Origin: CAVRAW01 sp963716135
GTDB lineage: Bacteria; Planctomycetota; Planctomycetia; Pirellulales; JADZDJ01
DNA: 64,000 nt
NCBI GenBank assembly: GCA_963716135.1
Contig: OY970289.1
Span: forward strand, 558,001-622,000
Direction of reading: 5' to 3'
The notes below the pieces were generated by a model, which worked only from the letters and a program-made list of their open reading frames with translations, did no database searches and was not told the DNA's origin. Positions 40,171-53,007 of the stretch are shown here, piece after piece; the stretch's first letter is position 1, and each line of letters begins with the position of its first letter. The position numbers were made by a program, and so were the translations under genes.

Positions 40171-40907
40171 CTATCCGGCATTGGAGTCCGCCGACTTTTC
40201 ACTGACGCTCTCGACCGGCTTGGGTCCCTTCGGTTGGCCGTACCCCGGCTTCACAACGATTTTGGCGATGAATCGCATGCGACCGGCCGCGTCGCCCGGA
40301 ATCGTCTCCGCGGAACTCAAATCCACTCGTTTGAACAATGTGACTTCGCCAAGCTGTTCCAGGTAGTGATGCAAAATCGCCGGATCTTCGGTAATTCCAA
40401 TGACGTTGACCACCACCTGTGATTTATCCCACTCGTCGCGCAGCATCGAAAGATCGTGCTCGGCCGGCTCGACCTTCGCCGAGGTCGCACCCAGCGGATT
40501 GGCCGCCTCCGGATGAGATTGTTCCGGCGCCCAGGGATCGCCTCGCGCGCCACGTCAATTCGTTCCAGTTCAATTTCGTCGGGCAACGATTCGCTTAGGG
40601 CCGCCACGATGCGGCTGCGAGGCCAGGGATGATCCAGATAGGCGTACAACTCCGCCTGCTTCCGCGCCGTTTTCACCTGCACCTGCAGAGAGGAAAGCTG
40701 CTTGGAGTCGGCCATGGCGCGATAGTACTCCGGCATCAGTTCCGCGAGCTGTTTGTCGGCCCGCTGGCGTATGTGCTGCTGATACAGCAGGGCAAAGGCC
40801 AACATCGCGGCAAAAACGCCGACAAACACGAAGCGCAGCGTGACGTTCTTGCGGTGCGCGCCCGCTTCGAGGTACGTGACTGGTAAAAAATCAATTTCGT
40901 GAGTCAT
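40171..40907 (-). CDS. pilN: Type IV pilus inner-membrane protein PilN, one frame break
   Basis: The protein starts MTHEIDFLPVTYLEAGAHRK; the N-terminal cytoplasmic peptide of PilN docks into PilM. A membrane helix (FVFVGVFAAMLAFALLY), a coiled coil and a C-terminal domain with VVVNVIGITEDPAILHHYLE follow. The frame breaks near 40535; one missing C (CCCTGG for CCCCTGG, gene strand) would restore AIPWAPEQSHPEAANP. The repaired length is about 245 residues. Its ATG overlaps the pilM stop codon (ATGA). Confidence 0.85.
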
Positions 40908-41998
40908 GTCCGCACGCTGGCTTTCTGCTCCGTCCGCAGCGGGGCCATCGTGTTCTGCCGCAGGGCCATGCCGACGGCGATATCCCATTGGCCGCGCCGA
41001 CCGGTTTGAATGGCCATTTCGAAATTCCGCAACGGATCGCCCAGCTCGCACTTCAGGTCGAGCCGCGCCCCCAGATGCTCGACCAACAGCGGCGACGCTT
41101 CGCCGCCCCCAATCACTACGCGCACCAACGGCTGCCCGCGAAACGTCACGCTGTGGTAGCGCACGCACAACGCCAATTCGCCGGCCAGACGTTCCAAGAT
41201 CGGCCGGACGCTTTCCAGCAGCCCGCGAGCGATCTCCTGATCTTGTTGATCCGCGCGGCGATCGCCGTTGTGCCGCCGCAGCGATGCCGCCGCGGCCAAA
41301 TCCATTTTCAAATATCCCGCCACCGCCTCATCCATGTGCTGCCCGCCCACGTCGATATACTTGATGAACAAGGGCTCCGTTCCATGGGCGATGACCACCA
41401 CGGTGCTCGTGGCCCCCACGTGGACGAACATGGCGCGTTGCTGCCGATCCTCGTCGCGGCGATATTGCCACCCGTAGCAGCGCAACAGGGCCAAGGGTTC
41501 AACGTCGACGGCAGTCAGCTTCAGGCCAGTGCTGCCGACGGTGTTCAATAGTTGTTCCAGCACGCTGCGTTTGCACGCCAGCAAGATCACTTCGCGCTTC
41601 AACGCCTCTCCCTGCCGCACGTCGCCGGCCTCGACAAAGCGTACTTCGGCTTCCGCCATCGGGTAGGGCAGCCTGTTCGACGCCTCCTGCATCAGCACCC
41701 TTTCCGTTTCCTCGCCCGGCGTTTTGGGAATGCGAATGTTCTGCACGAACAATTCGTGCGCGCTGAGGCACACCACGGCCTCGCGCCCGCGGAAATTGTG
41801 CTGCTCCCGAGCTGAAAGAATCGCGTCCGCCAGCGCCGAGGCTCGCAGGTCCGGATCGGCGTCCAATCCCGGAATTTCCCGCCGCGCCGCGTCCATCACG
41901 CGAGTTCGATCGGAGTTGAATTGCAGCAACTTCACCGAATGGCCACCGATGTCGATGCCGATCGGGCTGTAGCTGCGAGATGTCAACAGTCGGAGCAT
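40904..41998 (-). CDS. pilM: Type IV pilus actin-like ATPase PilM
   Basis: The 364-residue protein has the actin-like fold signature: phosphate-1 loop GIDIGGHSVKLLQF, VVCLSAHELFVQNIRIPK, connect and adenosine region IDVGGQHMDEAVAGYL, and VVIGGGEASPLL. PilM is a cytoplasmic ring that binds the PilN N-terminus and links it to the assembly ATPase. The length is normal. It is the first of the pilMNO(P) block. Confidence 0.9.
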   Translation of the reverse strand: MLRLLTSRSYSPIGIDIGGHSVKLLQFNSDRTRVMDAARREIPGLDADPDLRASALADAILSAREQHNFRGREAVVCLSAHELFVQNIRIPKTPGEETERVLMQEASNRLPYPMAEAEVRFVEAGDVRQGEALKREVILLACKRSVLEQLLNTVGSTGLKLTAVDVEPLALLRCYGWQYRRDEDRQQRAMFVHVGATSTVVVIAHGTEPLFIKYIDVGGQHMDEAVAGYLKMDLAAAASLRRHNGDRRADQQDQEIARGLLESVRPILERLAGELALCVRYHSVTFRGQPLVRVVIGGGEASPLLVEHLGARLDLKCELGDPLRNFEMAIQTGRRGQWDIAVGMALRQNTMAPLRTEQKASVRT

Positions 41999-42015
41999 GG
42001 TTTACTCGCCAATTC

Positions 42016-42687
42016 TCATAGGCCTGCCGGACGCGTCATTTGATACGTGCCCACCGTGGCCATCCCTGTCACCGGATTCACCTGCACAGATATGTACCCT
42101 TGGCGGGCGCCCTGGCCGGCCGTCAGCCAAATCACACTCTGATTCGCCTGCGTGGTTTGCCCGTACGGCCCAAATTCGATTGACGAGATGTTTGTCGTGG
42201 TGCTGCCCATCGCCTGCGCTCCCAACAAAGTGACGGCCGGCCCCAGCCGCGGCAGATTGGCCAGCGCCACGATGTATTGGTTCGTGGGATCGGTCGGCGA
42301 TCGGTACGGCGATTTCGGCAGCGTGTTGAGCGAGGTGTCCGCCCCGGTGTGCGACAGCACCAGGCGATTGTTCGTCGTATCGACGTCGAATCGATAACTG
42401 CTGTTGTTGCCCAGCGCCAGACTGCGAGCGTAGGCCAATTCGCCGGCAATCACGCCCGCTGTCGAATTGAGCTGGCTGTACACCGTGGGCGCGGTGCTCG
42501 AGATCAGAAGCCGCGCCATGATGCTCATCAGCACGATCACGATGAGCATTTCCAAGAGCGTAAACCCGCACCTCGCCCGAGCCGAACCGCAGGCACGACG
42601 TGCAAAATCGCGGGCTGAACGTTCGCCGTGGCAAGCGGCCGCCGCGGAAAATGAAATTTCGTTCATTGTTCCGCGCGTGACGTTCAT
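42016..42687 (-). CDS. GspH/FimT-like pseudopilin
   Basis: The protein contains a type IV prepilin signal: basic leader, then G|FTLLEMLIVIVLMSIMA with Glu at +5, followed by a soluble beta-rich head (LVLSHTGADTSL, SSIEFGPYG). Two in-frame ATGs, at 42687 and 42666, are possible; both leave an unusually long leader before the cleavage site. GspH/FimT minor pseudopilins form the tip of the pseudopilus. The stop lies 18 bases before pilM. Confidence 0.75.
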   Translation of the reverse strand: MNVTRGTMNEISFSAAAACHGERSARDFARRACGSARARCGFTLLEMLIVIVLMSIMARLLISSTAPTVYSQLNSTAGVIAGELAYARSLALGNNSSYRFDVDTTNNRLVLSHTGADTSLNTLPKSPYRSPTDPTNQYIVALANLPRLGPAVTLLGAQAMGSTTTNISSIEFGPYGQTTQANQSVIWLTAGQGARQGYISVQVNPVTGMATVGTYQMTRPAGL

Positions 42688-42689
42688 GG

Positions 42690-42953
42690 TTAGCCACCGG
42701 AGGGCTGATCGAGCGAGATTTTCACCTTCACCGTGCCGGAGCGCAACAGCGCAATTTCTTCCTTCAGTTGCGCATTGACTTGCCGGAGCTGATCGATAAT
42801 TTCGAACCGCTGCTGCACGGAGTTGGCAAATGGCAACGCGCCGTTGGACTGTTCCTGCGCTATCGAGTTCGGCTGATGAAAACCTAGCACGTACCAACAC
42901 AGCAAATTGAAGCAAATCAAAAGGGCCCAACGCGTACGGCTGTCGGAAGTCAT
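42690..42953 (-). CDS. Small membrane protein with coiled coil
   Basis: From ATG 42953 the ORF encodes about 87 residues. One membrane helix (ALLICFNLLCWYVLGF) is followed by a short coiled coil (QQRFEIIDQLRQVNAQLKEE). It ends two bases before the GspH-like start, so it is cotranscribed. The shape resembles a mini-PilN/PilO, but I do not recognise the family. Confidence 0.6.
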   Translation of the reverse strand: MTSDSRTRWALLICFNLLCWYVLGFHQPNSIAQEQSNGALPFANSVQQRFEIIDQLRQVNAQLKEEIALLRSGTVKVKISLDQPSGG

Positions 42954-43119
42954 GGCATATTCTCCAATTGGCACTGGGGTCCTGGGTAATTCGTGGTAAG
43001 CCGGTTCACGTTCCCACGCTCGCCGGCATTTCTCCTTCTATCGGCACAAACTGCGCAATTGCTACAGCTTATTGGAAATCTGCTAGCAAAAACGCCGCCG
43101 TTCATTCCGCCTGTTTTTT

Positions 43120-44598
43120 CTACTGGTTGTCGCGCCAATCGACCAAATCCCAGCGTAACCCGGCGTCGGTCGGATTCTGGATGAAGACCGGTCCCGCGGT
43201 CATGTCGAACCAATGGTCGTTGTAGGCCGTGGTGTCCTGAGCCACGGTCAGCTTGGGGGTGTAATTCAACGAATTAAACATCGACTGGTAAACCGGGAAG
43301 TAGGGCACGATTGCTTTCACCGACTTCCACGCGTTGTATTGATTCGTCCAAGTGGTCGCGGTTTGGCTCCATTGCGTCCGCGAACCAATCACAAACGGCG
43401 AGCAAATCACGCGACCGACCACCGACACGACGTTGGTCTGAGAACCCGAATCAATCCAGAATTGCTTGTTGGCCACAATCACGCCGTTAATGGTGGCTTG
43501 CCCGGTTGAACTGCAATAAAAGTTGTTCTTGGTCACCGCGACCGGCAAGCGAATCGGCGTCGTCGAACCGGACATCGGCAGCAAGCTCACCGAATTGAAG
43601 ACCACATTCGTGCCGGTGATGCTGATGTCGTTGCCGACCACCAGCGTGCCGTTAATCGTCACGTTGTTGCCCAGAGTCACTGCACTGGAGCTGAAATAGA
43701 TTCCCAGCGGATTGGTAATCGGATCGGGCGACAGCGTAACGTTCGAAAGGCTCGTGCCAACGGCGGCGACGTTGTAGCTTTGCCCGCCGGGATAAATGCG
43801 ATACGTCGTCAAATTGGTGGGCGTCAGCATGTTGATCGTCGAACCGATCGAAACGTTGGTTGTCGATACGCCCAACGACGACAAAAAACCCAAGTTGTTC
43901 GCATTCGAAGAACCGGTCGGCAGCGACACCGGCCCGGTAAGCGTGCGATAGTCGCTGTAACCGTTCAAGCGCATCGCATTCAAATCGCCCAAATATTGCC
44001 CTTCGATCGTGCTCGTCCAGTTGTAACCGATGCCGATGGTCACGGCGCCTTGCAACCACAAGGGACCGGTGATTTGGCAGGGGGGATCGATCGTGAACCC
44101 ACGATTATCTGTCTGATAAACCGTGTAGTTTTGCATCGCTGTCCAATTGGTCGGCTGCGTGGCGAATTTGCGCGGCAAAAAGCGCATCACTGCTGTCATC
44201 TTGTACGTGGCGCGCGATTGCGTGTTGTTGGGATCGACCGAAATGCCGGTCGATTGAACCGTCACTCGGTAGGGATATTCCGAGTAATTCGAGCTGCTGC
44301 TGGTCAGCAGCGGATCGCCCGTCGTGTAGGTCACCGAATAGCTTTCCTGGCTGGAAATATTGCCGCTGACCGTGGTGCCCACTCCGGCCCAGGCGCTCTC
44401 TTCCATTTTCCGCATCCCAGCCGATAGCCCGATCATCGCGGCTTGCCGGGCCAGCACTCGCCGGTTTCCATTCTGCTGCACGCGCTGGGTGGCAAACTGC
44501 GCGCGCATGATCACGTAGCTGGTCGCCAGCGTAATGGCGATGATGCTCAGCACCAGCGCGATTGTCGCCCCGCGCCGTGCCATGGGCCTGGCGATCAT
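43120..44598 (-). CDS. PilX/GspK-like pilus assembly protein
   Basis: From ATG 44598 (overlapping the previous stop as ATGA) the protein has about 492 residues. It has a short basic leader and an N-terminal hydrophobic helix RRGATIALVLSIIAITLATS that resembles a degenerate prepilin signal without Phe at +1. A long Asn/Thr/Ser-rich beta-type region with repeated short turns (SSAVTLGNNVTINGTLVVGN) follows. PilX/GspK-type proteins are the large minor pilins. The call relies on the leader and on position among the pseudopilin genes. Confidence 0.6.
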   Translation of the reverse strand: MIARPMARRGATIALVLSIIAITLATSYVIMRAQFATQRVQQNGNRRVLARQAAMIGLSAGMRKMEESAWAGVGTTVSGNISSQESYSVTYTTGDPLLTSSSSNYSEYPYRVTVQSTGISVDPNNTQSRATYKMTAVMRFLPRKFATQPTNWTAMQNYTVYQTDNRGFTIDPPCQITGPLWLQGAVTIGIGYNWTSTIEGQYLGDLNAMRLNGYSDYRTLTGPVSLPTGSSNANNLGFLSSLGVSTTNVSIGSTINMLTPTNLTTYRIYPGGQSYNVAAVGTSLSNVTLSPDPITNPLGIYFSSSAVTLGNNVTINGTLVVGNDISITGTNVVFNSVSLLPMSGSTTPIRLPVAVTKNNFYCSSTGQATINGVIVANKQFWIDSGSQTNVVSVVGRVICSPFVIGSRTQWSQTATTWTNQYNAWKSVKAIVPYFPVYQSMFNSLNYTPKLTVAQDTTAYNDHWFDMTAGPVFIQNPTDAGLRWDLVDWRDNQ

Positions 44599-45452
44599 GG
44601 GAACACCTCGTAGCTGTACGCCGCCGAGCCGAAAAACGGCACCGGCTGCTGCCCCGTCGATTTGGTCACCAGTGAATTTCCCGCCGGCATCAATTGCAAC
44701 TCGCTGCGCGCCCAAACCTGCCGCATGCCGATATTGGAGCTCCAAATTCCCTGTGCCCAGGGCACGTTGGCCCACGTGGTCGTTCCCGATCGATAAGCAC
44801 TGATTTCGGCGTCGCTGGGATTCATGGTCACCACGAACCGCACGCAGCCGCGCAACGTGTTCGCCGAGTCGGTGGCCGTGCGCATCAAGTCCGTCAGCAA
44901 CGTCTTCTGCGCACCGCTGGCCGTCTTTAGTCCGTCAATGAACATTTTGAATGCCGACGCATCCGATGGAGACGGCAACGTGCGGGTGTCGGTCGGAACC
45001 GTGATCTCCATGAGCTGATTTGGCGCGCCAGGATTCGGGCAAAACAGCACCAATTCATTTACCAAAGGCGCTCCTTGCGGATTGGCCGGTGTGCCGCCCG
45101 TCGGACGCCAGACGACAAGCGTGTCGGGAAAGGTCCAACTGCCGACCGTATCTTGAGTCACCCACGTGCCTGCATACGTGGCGTTGTTCGTCGCCCCGCT
45201 GACGGCGCGGGAAATCCTGTCGAATGTCACTTGTGCATGCAGCGCCGCCGTTCCATAACCTTGGTTGTACTCCGAGCTGATTTCCACGGCGCGGGCCATC
45301 ATGCCCAGCGCCACGACGCAGATCGTCAGAATGCTGGTGGCGAACAACAGCTCGAGCAACGTGAAACCTGCCGCCGGCTTGCGAATCGCCGCGTTGCCGG
45401 CATCGATTAGGTACCGTCGGTCGCTGTTTCTGGAATTACGAGCTAGGCACAT
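44595..45452 (-). CDS. PilW/GspJ-like pseudopilin
   Basis: The 285-residue protein carries a prepilin signal G|FTLLELLFATSILTICVVAL with Glu at +5 and a soluble head with beta strands and a disordered C-terminus. GspJ/PilW proteins are minor pseudopilins of the tip complex. It overlaps the upstream pseudopilin gene by 17 bases and the downstream one by four, so the three are translationally linked. Confidence 0.75.
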   Translation of the reverse strand: MCLARNSRNSDRRYLIDAGNAAIRKPAAGFTLLELLFATSILTICVVALGMMARAVEISSEYNQGYGTAALHAQVTFDRISRAVSGATNNATYAGTWVTQDTVGSWTFPDTLVVWRPTGGTPANPQGAPLVNELVLFCPNPGAPNQLMEITVPTDTRTLPSPSDASAFKMFIDGLKTASGAQKTLLTDLMRTATDSANTLRGCVRFVVTMNPSDAEISAYRSGTTTWANVPWAQGIWSSNIGMRQVWARSELQLMPAGNSLVTKSTGQQPVPFFGSAAYSYEVFP

Positions 45453-46023
45453 AAGCGAATACCCGCCGCAAGGTGGTTAACAGGCGGCGGGCTCCGTTGG
45501 GATCGTTGACGTAAACACGCACTTCGACTGCTCGATAGTTGCTTGTGAGCCCGCTGGCTAGCGTCGTAGTCAGATCGGTATTGCTGACGTAATACACGTC
45601 GATTTCCACGCGCCAGTTGGCCAGGTAGCTGGCAACGCGGAAATTCTGATGCCGCAGGCCGCCGGCGCCGTTGCCGTCGCCCATCGGGATGTTCCACCGA
45701 TCGACCGGCGGCTGGTAGCGCAATCCCACATAGTCGTCGATGTCGTTGAACAGCGAACGTCCGACGCCGGCCAGTTCCGAGGCATTGGCGGCAAACGGCC
45801 ATTGATTTGGCTGCGAATAGTCCTCGCAGTATTTCATCCCCGCAATTTCGTCCATCATTTGCTGCGCCAGCCCCCCGGCAATCGTTTGCTCCAGCGCCCG
45901 TTTGGTGTTGCCGATCGAGTCGTACACTCCGTACAACAGTGCGCAGCCGGCGACCACCGTGAGCGTGACTGACACCATCGCTTCGATCAGCGTAAAGCCG
46001 CGGCGCATCATCGTGGGAAACAT
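45436..46023 (-). CDS. PilV/GspI-like pseudopilin, first gene of the operon
   Basis: The 195-residue protein starts MFPTMMRRG|FTLIEAMVSVTLTVVAG, a standard type IV prepilin signal, and has a soluble head with VEIDVYYVSNTDLTT. GspI/PilV proteins initiate the pseudopilus. It appears to be the first gene of the 16.7-kb operon. The region upstream has no recognisable promoter motif that I can defend. Confidence 0.75.
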   Translation of the reverse strand: MFPTMMRRGFTLIEAMVSVTLTVVAGCALLYGVYDSIGNTKRALEQTIAGGLAQQMMDEIAGMKYCEDYSQPNQWPFAANASELAGVGRSLFNDIDDYVGLRYQPPVDRWNIPMGDGNGAGGLRHQNFRVASYLANWRVEIDVYYVSNTDLTTTLASGLTSNYRAVEVRVYVNDPNGARRLLTTLRRVFAYVPSS

Positions 46024-46246
46024 GGTGGCAACTCAACGGCGTCAAGGCGGGCGAGGGAGAGCGGGCAGGGCCATCGGTGCAGTGCGCCGATCGCTCAACT
46101 CATAGGGCGCAAAAATCGGCGCAGCAAGGTCCCCTCTTGCTTCCAGATGCCCTGCTGCGCCCGCAGCCGTGCCCCTCCCCAAGGCACTACTGCAACTCAA
46201 CCATAGATTGCACCGGACGACTGTCAAACTCGCGCTAATTGGAGCA

Positions 46247-49215
46247 TCAGTTTCGGCCGGATTTCGACCATTGCTCCAGCATGGCCCGGCGCTGCGCTGG
46301 AGTGCCCGTCGCCATCACCTGCGCCTGTTCGTTGTTGAGCCACTTACGGAAAGCCGCCACCGCATCCTCGCCCGATAGCAAGCCTTTCAACTGGTCATAG
46401 CGGACCTCCCCGAACAGCGGAAGCCGATCGTCGTGCGCTTCGGTGGTCAGCGTCTTGATGCGGGCGGGAATGTCGCCGGGCTGTACCTCGGGCATGGGCT
46501 GCAGCACGTAGTTGTCGTTCAGAAACTTGCCAAGATCGTCGGCGCAGATCGCGATTTCTTCGGGATCCGGCTCGCCCGTCATCGCGCCCGGCGACGTGTT
46601 GGGCGCCGATCGCTCCCATTGTTGCGTCTTGCTCGAGACGTCAATGAGGTAAATCTTTGTCTGGTCGTCCGGTTTTTTGCCCGCTGGCGGCGGAGTGCTT
46701 TGCGGCGGCTGTGGAAGCTGGAAGAGCACCACAGCGTTCAGCCCCATCGACTTCGCAAGACTAAGCAATTCGTTGCGCGTGCCCAACCCCAAGTACATCA
46801 CCTCGTTGAGCCGCGGATCGCTCACCTGCGGCGCTTGCCCAAATGCCCCGGAATCGATCCGGTTCTGCAATTCACTTACCACCGCGGTTCCCAAGGCGCC
46901 GACTTGATCTTCGATGCGACCCATGCCGGGAGTAGGTGGCGGTAAGACCGTGCCGGTCGGCGCCTGCATCACCACGCCCGATCCCCAACGCACGCCCAAC
47001 ATGGGCTGCTTGAGCACCGGACACCAGCGCAGCGTTTGCAGCAACACTGAATCGGGCGCCGCCAAAACATCGATCTCCGTTTGACTCCGGTAGCGGCGGC
47101 TCGCGCGGCTAAGGGAATCGCCGCTCAGCGCTATATCCCGGGAATACATCACCCCGGGCAGATCGTCGTGCTGAATTTCCAAGGTCGCCAGCTTCAGGCG
47201 GCCGTCGGCCTGGCGCGTCAAAGTCCACGTGCTCAGCATCTGATCGTTCGTCACAATCGCGTGATCATTATCGAGCAATCCCAAGATTCGCAATTCGTGT
47301 CCGATGATCGGCCATGCCTGCCCGTTGCGATCCACGAGCATTCGGCCGTCCACCAACCAGCCTTGATTATCCGGGAAGCATTCCAGCACGCGGCCCCGAT
47401 CTCGATTGACAATCCCTTCCGGCAATTCGAAGTCGGCCTTCTGAGAACCGTCGCTGAGCGACCAAACCTTCAGCCGTGGCACTTGATTGCTTCCAAAAAT
47501 TCCGGCCAGCTCCTGGCCGTCAGGAGAAAAGCATAAATCGACTTCTGTATTCCCGCCTTGCGGTTCGTCAGGTTTCACAACCGGCAACATCCCGCACAGT
47601 TCACCTTTCTGCAAATCGACGATCCACACGATCCCTTGACCGAAAGTCGCCAGATAACGCCGTCCTGGACTGACGGCCGCGGCGCGGTTATCGACAATCA
47701 CGCCGTCGGGCAAATCCACCTTCTGGACCTTCGGGTTACCGCCAAAGCTCCAGATTTTGTATTGCGCACTCTTGGGCGTGTTGCCCAGCATCAAGATGCT
47801 TTGATCGGCCAGGAAATCGACGGGCACGTCCCCGTTCCGCTTGTCCAACGGCAGCCGCGCCAACAGTTTTCCGTTTTCAAATGACCAAACCTCCGTTCCA
47901 TATTCGCCGTTGCCGCCCAGGTATTTGCCATCGCGGCTGAGCACAATCCCTTCTTTGAAGTCGAAAGTGCCGCGGATCAAACCCTTCCCGCAAGCGGTCG
48001 ACAAATCCCAAAGCTGAGCCGAAGGCTCCGACTGATTTCGATTCAGCACCGCAATCATCGGACTGTTCGCCCGGGGCCACGCGAGATCCGTGGAGGAGGG
48101 TACCGGTATCGCCGGCTGTCGAATCCAAGGTTGCACCGGCGGATGTGGATCCGGGTCGGCGACAACTTGCCAAGCAACCTGCGGCAACGTGTTTTCCGGC
48201 GGCGGCTGTTCTCCTGACGGGGGCGGCTGGTTTGCATCCGGCTGCGGCTGGACCATCTCCTGCGGCGGCTGCTCCGCCACATTGTTCGGCGGCGGCGGCT
48301 CCGGCTGCGCTGACCCTGTCGGCGGGGCCGACGGCCCCGGCTGGTTTACGTTGCTGGGCGCTGGCTGACTTGGCGCCGCAGCCACGAGAATCTTTTGCGG
48401 CTCGCTTTCGGCATACGTGCGAAGATGCCCCACGCCCTCGGAAAATGGCGTGAACAGCAGCAACAGGATTCCGCAAGCAATAATGTATGTGCCCGTCGCT
48501 ACGGTGAAGAACTTTTGGCGGCTGCCCGAGACGAACAGTCCGGCGCAGTACGCCAACAGCGCAAACCACAGCACGAATATTTTGGCCAGATAGCCGATCG
48601 CACGCGATTCGAAACCTTTGCCCGAGGTCAACACCGGGAAAGCAGGCATGGCAAAGCTCATCGTCGCCCAAATGGCCAAAGCGACCGCGGCGACGACGCC
48701 GATCCAAAACTCAACCGTCTCCCAAGTCTGCACGGCAGCCGGACTGCGCCTGCGCGTCTGGTGCTCGCGCCAAGAACCCCATCCCAGGAGCCATCCAAAG
48801 ATTCCGAAAAGGACGTTGGAAAAACCTTGCCCCCCCGCGATGGCCGCAATTAATTCCCCGGTGCCCAGCACGATGACCGCAATCGCCAGCACCTGCCCGA
48901 CCACCATGTCCGCGAACCGCGTTTCCAAATCCGGCGCCTTCTTGCCGGGCGCTGCCGCCAGGTCTGGGGCTTTTGCGGCGGAGCTCTTCTGGCAGCCGGC
49001 GGCGCCAAGGGATCGGAAAACGCGGAAGAAGCCCGCTTGCCCCCAACTTTTTTCCGCTCTTCTTCGATCAGCGCGGCCAGCTCGTCGTCGTCCGTCGATA
49101 GATCAACAATGTCGTTGGGAGCGCCACAGTAAGGACACTTCGCCACTTTGCCCAGCGTTTGGTCGGGAGCACCAAAAAACTGCGAACAACGGATACACTT
49201 CGTTTTGATAGACAT
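46247..49215 (-). CDS. Zinc-ribbon / membrane / proline-rich / propeller protein, one frame break
   Basis: The protein begins MSIKTKCIRC with a CxxC...CxxC zinc ribbon (Cys 7, 10, 27, 30). Four membrane helices follow (for example VGQVLAIAVIVLGTGELIAAI), then a Pro/Gln-rich spacer of about 90 residues. A WD40/quinoprotein-like propeller comes next (DGKYLGGNGEYGTEVWSFENG, CFSPDGQELAGIFGS, LKVWSLSDGSQ), with a helical C-terminal region. The frame breaks near 48985; one missing base would join the zinc-ribbon part to PDLAAAPGKKAPDLETRF. The repaired length is about 989 residues. I do not recognise a named family; it may be a membrane sensor or scaffold. It is a separate unit upstream of the pilus operon. 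Confidence 0.6.
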
Positions 49216-49357
49216 GGCCACCGCTAATGCGCAACGAAAACTCCTTTGTTCCGAAACAGCCCGCCGGATATCACCCATCTTCTCCCGCGTGGAGATAGAT
49301 GTCAAATGGGTGGCGCGAGATTGCTTTGTCGAGAACCTTAAAGTTTTCCCTCGTTTC

Positions 49358-50296
49358 TCAACTGTCCCAGTCCATCGCCACATTCATCGACACCGACGCA
49401 TGGGTCAGGGCGCCCGCGCTGATACGCTCCACGCCGCTGGCTGCCACCGCGCCGATGGTCGCCAAGGTGATGCCGCCTGAAGCTTCCAGTTGCACGCTCG
49501 GCGCTTTGGCGTCGCGCAGCGCGACAGCGCGACGCAGCGTGTCGGGCCCCATGTTGTCCAACAGCACCAGGTCGGGCCCCTCGGGCAACACCTCTTCCAT
49601 TTGAACAAGCGAATCGACTTCAACTTCTACGATCATTTCGCGCAGCGGATCGCCAACCGGGAAATTGACTTCCAAAAATTGCCGCGCGCGCCGCACAAGC
49701 TCGGCGGGCGAATGCTGCGCAGGTCCAGCGAGCGCAGCGCCCAGAGCCACGTGATTGTCTTTGATCAGAATTGCGTCAAATAGTCCCGTGCGATGGTTAT
49801 GGCCGCCGCCTTGCCCAACGGCGTACTTCTCCATTCGCCGCCAGCCGGGCGTGGTTTTGCGAGTGTCGTACAGCTTGGCCTTCGTGCCGCGGATCGCTTC
49901 CACAAATTGCCGCGTCAACGTGGCAATGCCCGACAGTCGTCCGATGAAGTTCAGCAGCGTGCGTTCCACGGTAAGCAAACTCCTGGCCGGCCCTTGCAGT
50001 TTGGCGATGACCGTGCCGGGCTCGACCGCCTGGCCGTCTGCCACCAGGGGCTCGAACCGGATGCGGCGATCCATCTCGTCGATCACAATCTTTGCCGCCG
50101 GAATGCCGGCGATTACTCCCGCTTGCCGCGCGACCACCGCCGCCCGGCCGGTGGCCTCCATCGGCGTCAGAGCCACTGTGGTCCAATCCTGCCCCCGATC
50201 CAAATCCTCAAACACCGCCGCGCACACGAGCCGGCGGCACTCGTCCTCGACCAGCGCATCCCACTGGATTTGCGCGAATTCCTTGACCATTTTCAT
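49358..50296 (-). CDS. nadC: Nicotinate-nucleotide diphosphorylase (carboxylating)
   Basis: The 312-residue protein matches NadC: EDLDRGQDWTT, ERTLLNFIGRLSGIATLT, the PRPP-binding YDTRKTTPGWRRMEKYAV and GGGHNHRTGLFDAILIKDNH, then VEVEVDSLVQMEE and LEASGGITL. It makes nicotinate mononucleotide from quinolinate and PRPP in NAD synthesis. It is a stand-alone gene of normal length. Confidence 0.95.
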   Translation of the reverse strand: MKMVKEFAQIQWDALVEDECRRLVCAAVFEDLDRGQDWTTVALTPMEATGRAAVVARQAGVIAGIPAAKIVIDEMDRRIRFEPLVADGQAVEPGTVIAKLQGPARSLLTVERTLLNFIGRLSGIATLTRQFVEAIRGTKAKLYDTRKTTPGWRRMEKYAVGQGGGHNHRTGLFDAILIKDNHVALGAALAGPAQHSPAELVRRARQFLEVNFPVGDPLREMIVEVEVDSLVQMEEVLPEGPDLVLLDNMGPDTLRRAVALRDAKAPSVQLEASGGITLATIGAVAASGVERISAGALTHASVSMNVAMDWDS

Positions 50297-50428
50297 TCGT
50301 TGGAGCGTCGAGTATTGATTCGCTACTGCACGCGCGCCCAGAATAACCGAACTTATCCGATCACCGCATCATCCGCCTCGATCCGAAGCACGTCTCAATT
50401 CTCGTCCGTTGCGTCCTAGGGCTATCTT

Positions 50429-50830
50429 ATGCCGTCCGACTCGCCACAGGAATCGGGCTCGTCCCCTTGGCTGCTGCGCCGCATCGATCAGTTAGCCGTA
50501 GCCGGGCTTTGTGCATTTGCCGTAGTGGCTCTGGCTTTGTATTGGCTGGCCCACGGCGGGTTGCATGGCCGGCTGATTGAAATCGATCGCATCGATCCGC
50601 TCGCTGCTCAATTCCAAGTCGACGTGAACACCGCCCTGCTGCCGGAACTAATCAACATACCCGATATCGGCGACACCTTGGGCCAGCGCATCATCGATTA
50701 TCGCCAGCAAAACGGCCCGTTCAAATCGGTCGATCAATTGCGCCACGTGAAAGGGATCGGGCCGAAAACGCTGGAAAAGATCAAGCCGTATCTGCGGCCG
50801 ATCAGTCCGCCGGCAGTGGCCGACAAGTAG
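50429..50830 (+). CDS. ComEA-like helix-hairpin-helix protein
   Basis: The 133-residue protein has one N-terminal membrane helix (LAVAGLCAFAVVALALYWLA). A C-terminal tandem HhH domain follows (INIPDIGDTLGQRIIDYR, VDQLRHVKGIGPKTLEKIKP), preceded by the ComEA-like motif VDVNTALLPELI. ComEA binds incoming DNA at the outer face of the inner membrane during transformation. This places a possible DNA-uptake component near a pilus operon, but the two are not adjacent. Confidence 0.8.
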   Translation: MPSDSPQESGSSPWLLRRIDQLAVAGLCAFAVVALALYWLAHGGLHGRLIEIDRIDPLAAQFQVDVNTALLPELINIPDIGDTLGQRIIDYRQQNGPFKSVDQLRHVKGIGPKTLEKIKPYLRPISPPAVADK

Positions 50831-50937
50831 CGAGTTTCTGGCGCCTCGTCGCGGCATCGCCTCCAACGTAGAATACGTCTGTATATTTGCGATTCGTTTT
50901 TTCCTCTCCAGGCCAGTACATCCCGGCGGCTAAAAGC

Positions 50938-53007
<2,070 letters not shown>

